Assembly (NCBI GenBank): GCA_022257805.1
Contig: JAKOPB010000006.1
Span: 1 to 13,102, forward strand
Source of the DNA: Nanobdellati archaeon
GTDB taxonomy: Archaea > Aenigmatarchaeota > Aenigmatarchaeia > PWEA01
Reading direction: 5' to 3'
DNA: 13,102 bases
The stretch's first letter is position 1. Each line of letters starts with the position of its first letter. The notes beneath the pieces were generated by a model. It made no database searches. It saw only the letters and a list, made by a program, of their open reading frames with translations, and was not told the origin of the DNA. The position numbers were made by a program, and so were the translations under genes. Below, one piece after another: positions 1 through 5,174 of this stretch.

Positions 1-474
1 TATGTCTCTTTTATGTAGCCTCCCGAGGAAGTCGACCATATTTAGAATTGCATCCTTTTTTTCTTCGTCTTTTCGTCCATGGGACCTCAAGACCTTACCG
101 GCGACCTCGCCGTCTATCTTCTCCATTAGAAAGGCGTTCTCGAAGGGTACGTGGTCGGCAACCATCTCTGGGTAAAGCTTCTTAAAATATTCAACCTCCC
201 TCTTTCTCCACTGGTTGTTGTCAAGTATCTTCGTGTTCTTAAGACCCGAAACGACTCTGGACAGGTTACTCAGCAGACCGCTTATAAGAAAGAGCGGTGG
301 TCTTACCTTGACCAGATATTTTTTGTTATCACCGCCGTCTATCTCCTTTATAACGCTGCTGAAGTGCGGGTGACTCTCATCCTTCAGTCTCTGGAAGAAG
401 GTGTTTTCGGTCTGGCTCTCGTCGACAACCTCTCGAACCTTGTGCTCGGGTACTTCAGATGCATTCTTCTTCAT
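1..474 (-). CDS. APH/Bud32-like kinase, partial (3' end outside window)
   Basis: An uninterrupted reading frame of 158 codons runs from an ATG at 474 to the window edge, so the C-terminal part is missing. The visible part resembles the N-lobe of a small eukaryotic-like or aminoglycoside-phosphotransferase-type kinase. It has a candidate ATP-binding lysine in YLVKVRPP (Lys56), a helix with acidic residues in REVEYFKKLYP (about 92-102) that could supply the lysine-pairing Glu, a hinge-like FLMEKIDGEV (115-124), and FLGRLHKRDI (149-158) at the edge, which is how the helix leading into an HGD or HRD catalytic loop usually reads. The catalytic loop and DFG-like motif would lie just outside. A GGTGG ribosome site (481-485) sits 6 nt before the ATG. 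The substrate cannot be told: small molecule, lipid or protein are all possible. The frame is clear; the kinase call is an inference from motif order. Confidence 0.6.
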   Translation of the reverse strand, partial: MKKNASEVPEHKVREVVDESQTENTFFQRLKDESHPHFSSVIKEIDGGDNKKYLVKVRPPLFLISGLLSNLSRVVSGLKNTKILDNNQWRKREVEYFKKLYPEMVADHVPFENAFLMEKIDGEVAGKVLRSHGRKDEEKKDAILNMVDFLGRLHKRDI

Positions 475-520
475 GACGGGCCACCATTATATAAAACACA
501 CTTGATAATATAAATGTCTT
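475..520. promoter_or_regulatory. divergent promoter region, kinase / methyltransferase
   Basis: The 46 bp between two divergent start codons hold two TATA-like boxes. TTATATAAAA (487-496) lies about 29 nt before the rightward ATG at 521, which has no ribosome site and so may be almost leaderless. TTTATATTATC, read on the minus strand (504-514), lies about 35 nt before the leftward ATG at 474, which does have GGTGG before it. The boxes nearly abut, so the two transcription complexes may compete. Confidence 0.5.
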
Positions 521-1192
521 ATGAAGCTTGGCCAGGAATGGTATCGTAGAGAGGAGGTCGCCTCTAGGTACGACCAGAGATTCACCCACGGCGGCAGGGT
601 CCTCAACAGAGAAGAGATAGAAAAGCTACTCGAACTGGTTGACACAGAGGACAAAAGAATACTGGACATAGCGACAGGAACAGGAAGATTTGCAGAGGCA
701 ATGGAAGAGACCGGTGGCGATGTAGTTGGACTGGATGCTAGCAGGGAGATGCTGAGGCCAGGTCGAGCCGGTTACCTGGTCGGAGATGCACTTGAGCTTC
801 CCTTCAAAGACAAGGTCTTTGATGTGACAACAAGTATGCGTTTCCTTCATCTCCTGCGCCCGAGGCAGATTCCAGAGTTTCTCGGAGAGGTGGAGAGGGT
901 CACCGAGGAGAAGTTCGTCTTCGAGAGTCTGAATCCAGCAAGCCTACGTGCTCTCTACCAGTGGTACCTTCCCCAGAGAAGTTATCTCTTCAGGACCTCA
1001 TACCTCAGGGAGATCATAGAAAACCTGGACTTCGTAAAGGACTTGAAGTCTGATCCCCATTTCCTTGTGCCCTACGGAGCCTATCAGGTAATGCCACACG
1101 GCTTTGCAGAGAAGGTCAACAGAATCGACAGAAAAGCAGTGGAAGCCCTTTCGCCGCTTGCTTCGACTATTTACTGGACGGTTCAGTTCTGA
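521..1192 (+). CDS. class I SAM-dependent methyltransferase
   Basis: A 223-aa protein with the Rossmann-fold methyltransferase motifs in order: motif I ILDIATGTGRF (47-57), the acidic ribose-binding end of strand 2 in VVGLDAS (68-74), GDALELPF (88-95), and FDVTTSMRFLHLL (100-112) at the motif IV/post-motif position, followed by a conserved-looking EVERV segment. This matches the UbiE/Methyltransf_11 type, which acts on small molecules, quinones, lipids or occasionally RNA or protein; the acceptor cannot be read from the sequence. The ATG at 521 is the natural start: it gives a complete N-terminal helix, and a TATA box lies about 29 nt upstream with no ribosome site. The sulfur-carrier gene begins 41 nt downstream on the same strand, so partial cotranscription with the thiolation genes is possible, but that gene has its own TATA-like sequence. 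Confidence 0.85.
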   Translation: MKLGQEWYRREEVASRYDQRFTHGGRVLNREEIEKLLELVDTEDKRILDIATGTGRFAEAMEETGGDVVGLDASREMLRPGRAGYLVGDALELPFKDKVFDVTTSMRFLHLLRPRQIPEFLGEVERVTEEKFVFESLNPASLRALYQWYLPQRSYLFRTSYLREIIENLDFVKDLKSDPHFLVPYGAYQVMPHGFAEKVNRIDRKAVEALSPLASTIYWTVQF

Positions 1193-1204
1193 ACCGGATA
1201 AATC

Positions 1205-1226
1205 TATTTAAATATAAAGGAAGGAG
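1205..1226 (+). promoter_or_regulatory. TATA-like box and strong ribosome binding site for sulfur carrier
   Basis: An AT-rich ATTTAAATATAAA (1205-1217) is followed at once by GGAAGGAG (1219-1226), 7 nt before the ATG at 1234. The AT block is about 24 nt from the ATG, so if it is the TATA box the transcript would start at or inside the start codon and lose the ribosome site. The strong ribosome site fits better with readthrough from the methyltransferase gene, or with both modes being used. Confidence 0.45.
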
Positions 1227-1233
1227 TTTTGGT

Positions 1234-1434
1234 ATGTCTGTGGAGATTTCATGGAACAATAGCAAGAAGAGCATTGATGTGGAAGAGGGAGCTACAGTAC
1301 AGGACATCTTTGAGGAAATTGATGTCAATCCCGAAACCGTCATAATAGAGCTGGACGAAAGGGTGGTTTCTCTGGAAGAAGAGTTAAATGGAGATGAAGA
1401 TATCCGTCTAATAAATGTAGTGTCAGGTGGGTGA
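1234..1434 (+). CDS. ThiS/MoaD/Urm1-like sulfur carrier protein
   Basis: A 66-aa protein of beta-grasp size and pattern ending in VVSGG. The terminal Gly-Gly is the hallmark of sulfur carriers (ThiS, MoaD, TtuB) and archaeal SAMPs: an E1-like enzyme adenylates the C-terminus, which then becomes a thiocarboxylate that delivers sulfur. Other family traits are the early strand VEISWNN, an acidic turn before a helix (ATVQDIFEEIDV, 20-31), strand TVIIELDERVV (35-45) and the last strand IRLINVVSGG. The stop codon overlaps the GTGA at the front of the thiolase frame, so the two are translationally coupled, and the likely role is sulfur donor for tRNA wobble uridine thiolation. Conjugation to proteins, as for SAMPs and Urm1, is also possible. 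No E1 enzyme is visible in the window. Confidence 0.85.
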   Translation: MSVEISWNNSKKSIDVEEGATVQDIFEEIDVNPETVIIELDERVVSLEEELNGDEDIRLINVVSGG

Positions 1435-1439
1435 AATAT

Positions 1440-2357
1440 TTGAGTTCTAAGTGCTGGAAATGTGGCGATACTGCAGTTATACATAGAAAATATGAGGGTA
1501 AGTCATGGTGTGCACGTCACTTCACGGAACAGTTCGAATCCCTTGTCAAGAGCACAATACGCGAGGAGGGGCTCTTCGAAAACGATGACAGTGTCTGTGT
1601 AGCGCTATCGGGAGGCATGGACTCCTCGGCACTTATGCTATTCCTTTCCGAAATGTTTGAGAACTGGAGGAATGCAGAACTGACCGCGCTAACGATCGAC
1701 GAAGGAATCAAGAACTACAGAGACGAAAGCATCGAGATAGCAAAGGAGATATGTGATGAACTGGGAGTGGAACTACATATAGCCTCTTTCAAGGAGGCCT
1801 TCGGTAAAACACTGGACGAGATTATGGAGGACAAGGAATATGGATGCACGTACTGCGGCGTTCTCAGGCGGTGGTTACTGAACGTGAAGAGTAGGGAAAT
1901 GGGCGCAGATAAACTCGCCACGGCTCACAATCTGGACGACGAACTTCAGAGCATATTTATGAACTACCTCAAGGGTGACATGAAGAGGATGCTCAGACTA
2001 GGTGCAAAGCCAGCAGTTCTCGAAAATGATAAGTTTGTTCCCAGGGTCAAGCCTTTCAGAAATACACCTGAGAGAGAGGTCGCTCTCTACGCAAAGATAA
2101 GAGATCTGGAGCTCCACCAAACGGAATGTCCGTACGTGGAAGACAGTCTCCGCTTCGACGTAAGGGACTTCCTCAACGAAATGGAAAGGAAGAGACCTTC
2201 GACGAAGTTCACTGCCCTCCGTGCCTTCGACAAGCTACTCCCTGCACTCAAGGAAAAGTTTACCGACAGTGAAGCATCTGTACAGAACTGTGAGAGATGC
2301 GGTGAGATAACAAGCGGTGAGGTATGCAAGGCCTGTGAGCTTCTGGAAAAGATATGA
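1440..2357 (+). CDS. ncsA: NcsA/TtuA-type tRNA 2-thiouridine synthetase
   Basis: PP-loop ATPase of the TtuA/Ncs6/CTU1 family (TtcA-related), which adenylates a tRNA uridine and replaces O2 with sulfur from a carrier protein. Residue numbers count from the GTG at 1431: an N-terminal zinc finger (C8-x2-C11 with C27-x2-H30), the pyrophosphate loop SGGMDSS (60-66), CTYCG with C139 and C142 plus C233 in ECPY, the expected trio for catalysis and an Fe-S cluster, HNLDDELQSIFMNYLKGD (166-183), and a C-terminal zinc finger with C287-x2-C290 and C299-x2-C302. The frame opens at GTG 1431, but that codon follows the AGGTGG ribosome site directly. TTG 1440 lies 9 nt after the site and gives a product starting MSSKCWKCG, close to family N-termini, so I prefer it (305 aa; 308 aa from the GTG). 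Coupling to the sulfur carrier supports the function. Confidence 0.88.
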   Translation: MSSKCWKCGDTAVIHRKYEGKSWCARHFTEQFESLVKSTIREEGLFENDDSVCVALSGGMDSSALMLFLSEMFENWRNAELTALTIDEGIKNYRDESIEIAKEICDELGVELHIASFKEAFGKTLDEIMEDKEYGCTYCGVLRRWLLNVKSREMGADKLATAHNLDDELQSIFMNYLKGDMKRMLRLGAKPAVLENDKFVPRVKPFRNTPEREVALYAKIRDLELHQTECPYVEDSLRFDVRDFLNEMERKRPSTKFTALRAFDKLLPALKEKFTDSEASVQNCERCGEITSGEVCKACELLEKI

Positions 2358-2366
2358 CTTTGACCC

Positions 2367-2394
2367 AAAAACCTAGACGTAAGGTTTTTATTTC
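2367..2394 (+). terminator. hairpin plus T-run terminator after thiolase, overlapping next promoter
   Basis: AAAAACCT (2367-2374) and AGGTTTTT (2382-2389) form a perfect 8-bp stem with a 7-nt loop, and the 3' arm runs into a U-rich stretch (2385-2394). It lies 10 nt after the thiolase stop. The same T-rich arm, TTTTTATTTC, is centred about 25 nt before the ATG at 2415, which has no ribosome site, so it could also be the TATA element of the next gene. Confidence 0.5.
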
Positions 2395-2414
2395 TTATCA
2401 ATAATAATCTCTGT

Positions 2415-2837
2415 ATGGGAAAGGAACTCTCCTACGAAGAGAAGGTCGACTTCCTGGAGGATCCAGAGCTTGTCGAGGATCCTGCATTCGTCTTGCCGAC
2501 GAACCACCTTCTGGAAAAGATACAGGGAATTTCTCCATCCTACACGGACAAACTATACGCCGAAAACTTTTCGGAAGTAAACAGGCTCCTGGAAGAGACT
2601 GTTGTCGAAGGAGATATATGCCGGCACTGGAATAAAAGAAAAAAGGAACAACAACTTGACTTCAGATACGGACCTATATCAATGCCCTTCGATGTAAAAG
2701 AAAACCATGGGAGGTATTCCTTGGTACTGATCACAGGAGTAAAATGTCCTTCTTGGGAAGAGGAAAAGCTTATGGAATCACCGTTCAACGATGCCAATAT
2801 ATCCTACTCTCCGAAGCAGCTGAAGATGTTCCTATAA
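2415..2837 (+). CDS. conserved-type hypothetical protein with helix-hairpin-helix-like segment
   Basis: A 140-aa soluble acidic protein that I do not recognise as a whole. Residues about 32-65 (LLEKIQGISPSYTDKLYAEN followed by FSEVNRLLEE) have the spacing of a helix-hairpin-helix unit: hydrophobic helix, G-x-S/G-P turn, second helix with Leu, then an F-x-x-V-x-x-L-L helix. Such motifs usually bind the DNA or RNA backbone non-specifically. The rest (66-140) has one Cys-His pair (C69, H71), a K/R-rich stretch (NKRKKEQQ) and a predicted strand-rich part around RYSLVLITGVKCPSW. There is no signal peptide or membrane segment. It starts at an ATG without a ribosome site, about 25 nt after a T-rich TATA candidate, and ends 6 bp from the convergent regulator gene. 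Confidence 0.7.
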   Translation: MGKELSYEEKVDFLEDPELVEDPAFVLPTNHLLEKIQGISPSYTDKLYAENFSEVNRLLEETVVEGDICRHWNKRKKEQQLDFRYGPISMPFDVKENHGRYSLVLITGVKCPSWEEEKLMESPFNDANISYSPKQLKMFL

Positions 2838-2843
2838 ATAGAA

Positions 2844-3314
2844 TCAAATCTCATCTTCAAGAATCAGTCTAAAGGGATCAACGGGATCATTCTTTTCAGT
2901 GTACTTACATATTAGTGTCTCCGTCTCCTCCACAGCATCAAAGTCTCTTATCCTGTCCAGTATCCTATCAAGCTCGTCGTCGCCCTTTACCAGAACCTCG
3001 ATAACCATATCAAACCTTCCGAATGTATGATGTATCTGGCTTATGTTTTTCATCTTTTTTGCTTCCTGGACAAACTTGTGTCTCAACTCCGACGAGGGAA
3101 CGATGTCGAGTATGATATATGCTTTGGTCCTAAGTCCCAAGTCCCCTTCATTAATCCTGACTGTGAAAGATCTTATTGTACCCTCTTTCTCCATCTCCTT
3201 TATTTTTTTACTGACGGTCTGTCTTGAAATATCGAGCTCTTCGGCTATGTCCGATATATTTTTCCTTCCGTCCTCAAGCAGCTCCCGTAATATTCTCTTT
3301 TCATTAATTTTCAT
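2844..3314 (-). CDS. Lrp/AsnC-family transcriptional regulator
   Basis: A 156-aa protein with the two-domain layout of feast/famine regulators. The N-terminal winged helix-turn-helix (about 3-50) reads NEKRILRELLEDGRKNISDI, then AEELDISRQTVSKKIKEMEK, the recognition helix being RQTVSKKIKEM (31-41). The C-terminal RAM ligand-binding and oligomerisation domain spans about 62-140, with KAYIILDIVP as the first strand and TFGRFDMVIEVLVKG (97-111) carrying the typical G-x-(Y/F)-D turn. Length matches the family. Members bind amino acids or similar small molecules and control their own gene and metabolic genes. A 13-bp palindrome overlaps the TATA box upstream, which suggests autoregulation. The ATG at 3314 lacks a ribosome site. 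Specific targets cannot be told; the divergent-side and downstream genes are not obvious amino-acid genes. Confidence 0.92.
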   Translation of the reverse strand: MKINEKRILRELLEDGRKNISDIAEELDISRQTVSKKIKEMEKEGTIRSFTVRINEGDLGLRTKAYIILDIVPSSELRHKFVQEAKKMKNISQIHHTFGRFDMVIEVLVKGDDELDRILDRIRDFDAVEETETLICKYTEKNDPVDPFRLILEDEI

Positions 3315-3333
3315 AGGTTTAACAAAGTGTAAC

Positions 3334-3350
3334 TATAAGACTTATAAAAT
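3334..3350 (-). promoter_or_regulatory. TATA box with overlapping palindrome, Lrp-type gene promoter
   Basis: TATAAG-A-CTTATA (3334-3346) is a perfect inverted repeat with a one-base centre, overlapping the TATA element TTTTATAAG read on the minus strand (3342-3350). The box is about 30 nt before the ATG at 3314. A regulator bound here would block TBP access, as in known negative autoregulation by archaeal Lrp proteins; that this protein binds here is inference. Confidence 0.45.
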
Positions 3351-3360
3351 TAACGGTCGG

Positions 3361-3381
3361 GAAAAAGGAATCTAGAAAAAG
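3361..3381 (-). terminator. double T-tract terminator after membrane protein gene
   Basis: Directly after the TAA at 3382-3384, the minus strand reads CTTTTTCTAGATTCCTTTTT, two T5 tracts 9 nt apart. Archaeal RNA polymerase stops at such tracts without needing a hairpin. It separates this gene from the regulator promoter. Confidence 0.5.
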
Positions 3382-3786
3382 TTAGACCGTGAAAGCCAAT
3401 ACCAGGAAAATGGAGCCGGTGGTAACGGTTACAAAGTAGCCAAATACAATCCTTTCTATTATATCTTCCTTCAGTAATACCTTGTAAATCTTCTGGAGAA
3501 CCCGATTTCTGGACTTTCTTTCCTTTGCCGCAAACTCGAAGAACCTGTTGAGAAGGTCATCGGCACCGTGGACTATCCTTCCTACCAAGGGCATCCAGCC
3601 AAAGACGAACTTGAAAAACCTTCCCAGAAGACGGAGGAAAACGTACACGGGCTTAACAAGGTAATCCGGCGCTAAAAGACCTATTGTAAGGGAAAGTAGG
3701 AACTGTCCACCAAAGTCAGGACATGGCGAAGGTGGTGTAGGGATCAACTGACAACCTATGAAGAACAGTATACCTTCGTCAAGCAT
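3382..3786 (-). CDS. small hypothetical membrane protein
   Basis: A 134-aa protein with no family I recognise. The N-terminal third has a proline/cysteine-rich stretch (QLIPTPPSPCPDFGG, 13-27) followed by a hydrophobic segment LLSLTIGLLAPDYLVK (30-45). The middle is aromatic and basic (FLRLLGRFFKFVFGWMP, about 50-66), likely amphipathic or membrane-associated. A basic stretch AAKERKSRNRVLQKIYK (86-102) precedes a C-terminal membrane helix (113-134) with no tail. The Cys pair (C12, C22) and TPPSPCP resemble a loop held near the membrane surface. The ATG at 3786 has no convincing ribosome site, and a TATA box (3806-3815) lies 25 nt upstream, inside the gap after the deaminase gene, so it probably has its own leaderless transcript. 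Confidence 0.7.
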   Translation of the reverse strand: MLDEGILFFIGCQLIPTPPSPCPDFGGQFLLSLTIGLLAPDYLVKPVYVFLRLLGRFFKFVFGWMPLVGRIVHGADDLLNRFFEFAAKERKSRNRVLQKIYKVLLKEDIIERIVFGYFVTVTTGSIFLVLAFTV

Positions 3787-3805
3787 AACTTCTCTTTGAG
3801 AAAGG

Positions 3806-3815
3806 ATATTTAAAT
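3806..3815 (-). promoter_or_regulatory. TATA box for small membrane protein gene
   Basis: ATTTAAATAT on the minus strand is centred 25 nt before the ATG at 3786 and sits within 15 nt of the deaminase stop. The spacing predicts transcription starting at or just before the ATG. Confidence 0.45.
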
Positions 3816-3818
3816 GAG

Positions 3819-5081
3819 TTAATCGGAAACGAGCTCTCCTGCAACTTCCTCCGCCTTCCTTCTGACCTCTTCCTCGTCCACTTTCGTTAGCTTGTTGTCC
3901 TTCATCACTACCTCGCCGTTTACTATCGATGTATCTATCTTGGCTCCAGAGTAAACAAGGTTCGATCTGAGACTGTGTACCGGAGACATCCCAACGTCTT
4001 CGAGATTCACAAGCACGAAATCCGCCAGATAACCCTCCTCTACTCTTCCTATTTTTTCACCAAGCGCCTTCCCGGCATTTTTCCATGGAAGCTCCAGCAC
4101 TTCCTCGGCGGACATAGCAGTCGGATCCGAACTACTCACCTTCTGCAACAGAGATGCGAACTTCATCTCCTCAAACATGTCAAGACTGTTGTTAGAAACC
4201 ACACCGTCCGTTCCCAGGGCAACGTTGACACCTTTCTCGATCATATCGTAAACAGGCGAAGTCCCGGACACAAGCTTCATATTTGAGCATGGATTATGTA
4301 CCACTGAGGCTTCACTTTCGGCCAGAATATTTATCTCATCTTCGCTGACGTGCACAGCATGGGCACCTATGAAGTCCTCACCTAAAAGTCCTATGTCTTT
4401 GAGATAGTTCACGGGACGCATGCCTTTTTCTTCTATTACACTTCCGACCTCGTCCTCTGTCTCGGCAACATGCATATGTATAGGCAGCTTCCTCTCTTCG
4501 GAGATCTCTTTGGACCTTAACAGAAGCTCCTCAGAACAGGTACCAGGTGAATGGGGAGTCACAACAGGCTTTACGATATCGGAGAAATCTCTTTCAATCG
4601 ATTCAATTGCCCTCTCGGCCTCCTTAATTTCCTTTTCACATTTTCCGGGATCCCCGCTGTCCAGCATTCCATGTCCAAGATATCCGCGGATACCCAAGTC
4701 GTCTGCTGCCTCCGCGACCCTATCCATGAAAAAATACATGTCATTGAAACACGTGGTTCCCGACTTTATCATTTCAATAAAGGCGTGTAAGGCTCCCCAG
4801 TAACACTTATCACCGTCCAACTTCTCCTCCAGAGGCCAGACTATATTTGGCCATGCATCCCAGAACTCCATGTCATCGGCCACACCCCTAAAGAGGTTCA
4901 TGGAGGCGTGGGTGTGCATGTTTACAAGACCGGGAAGAACTGCGTGGTTGGACGCGTCTATGACCTCGCCTTTTTTGTCGGAACCACCGACGGACTTTAT
5001 AATGTTGTCCTCAATAACTATGTTCTTATTCTCAAGGATGTCTCCTGGCGTCAAAACAAACCTTGCGTTTTTAATAAGCAT
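3819..5081 (-). CDS. dadD: 5'-deoxyadenosine / MTA / S-adenosylhomocysteine deaminase
   Basis: A 420-aa amidohydrolase of the MTA/SAH deaminase family. It hydrolyses the adenine amino group of 5'-deoxyadenosine, methylthioadenosine or SAH to the inosine form, releasing ammonia. This recycles products of SAM methyltransferases and radical-SAM enzymes. Family motifs are in order: PGLVNMHTHASMNLFRG (50-66) with metal ligands H56 and H58; HMHVAETEDEV (202-212) with H204 and catalytic E207; GAHAVH (239-244) with the next His; NPCSNMKLVSG (263-273); and LGTDGVVSNN (289-298) with metal ligand D292. Length is normal and nothing is missing. The ATG at 5081 gives the expected N-terminal strand MLIKNARFVLTP. 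A TATA box lies 24 nt upstream and there is no ribosome site, so it is probably leaderless. The substrate preference among the three nucleosides cannot be decided from the sequence. Confidence 0.9.
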   Translation of the reverse strand: MLIKNARFVLTPGDILENKNIVIEDNIIKSVGGSDKKGEVIDASNHAVLPGLVNMHTHASMNLFRGVADDMEFWDAWPNIVWPLEEKLDGDKCYWGALHAFIEMIKSGTTCFNDMYFFMDRVAEAADDLGIRGYLGHGMLDSGDPGKCEKEIKEAERAIESIERDFSDIVKPVVTPHSPGTCSEELLLRSKEISEERKLPIHMHVAETEDEVGSVIEEKGMRPVNYLKDIGLLGEDFIGAHAVHVSEDEINILAESEASVVHNPCSNMKLVSGTSPVYDMIEKGVNVALGTDGVVSNNSLDMFEEMKFASLLQKVSSSDPTAMSAEEVLELPWKNAGKALGEKIGRVEEGYLADFVLVNLEDVGMSPVHSLRSNLVYSGAKIDTSIVNGEVVMKDNKLTKVDEEEVRRKAEEVAGELVSD

Positions 5082-5099
5082 ACTTCTGATTACTCTGCG

Positions 5100-5109
5100 A
5101 AATTTAAAA
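5100..5109 (-). promoter_or_regulatory. TATA box for deaminase gene
   Basis: TTTTAAATT on the minus strand is centred about 24 nt before the ATG at 5081. No ribosome site lies between, so the transcript is probably leaderless. Confidence 0.5.
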
Positions 5110-5143
5110 CATTAACCAGACCAGGATTGAACTCACTTACGAT

Positions 5144-5161
5144 GTAACAAAGAAATAAAAA
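5144..5161 (-). terminator. T-rich terminator after CWB2-repeat gene
   Basis: Downstream of the stop at 5175, the minus strand reads CCTTTTTATTTCTTTG, a U-rich tract typical of archaeal termination, placed before the deaminase promoter. Confidence 0.5.
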
Positions 5162-5174
5162 GGAGGGTTGTTGC

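Noticed and set aside
151-513. 120-aa plus-strand open frame near the left end
   Set aside because: Antisense to the kinase-like frame 1-474, which has clear protein-like motifs; the plus frame reads as a shadow and ends in the promoter region.
2087-2401. 104-aa minus-strand frame across the thiolase end
   Set aside because: Antisense to the conserved C-terminal zinc-finger part of the thiolase; no ribosome site or domain.
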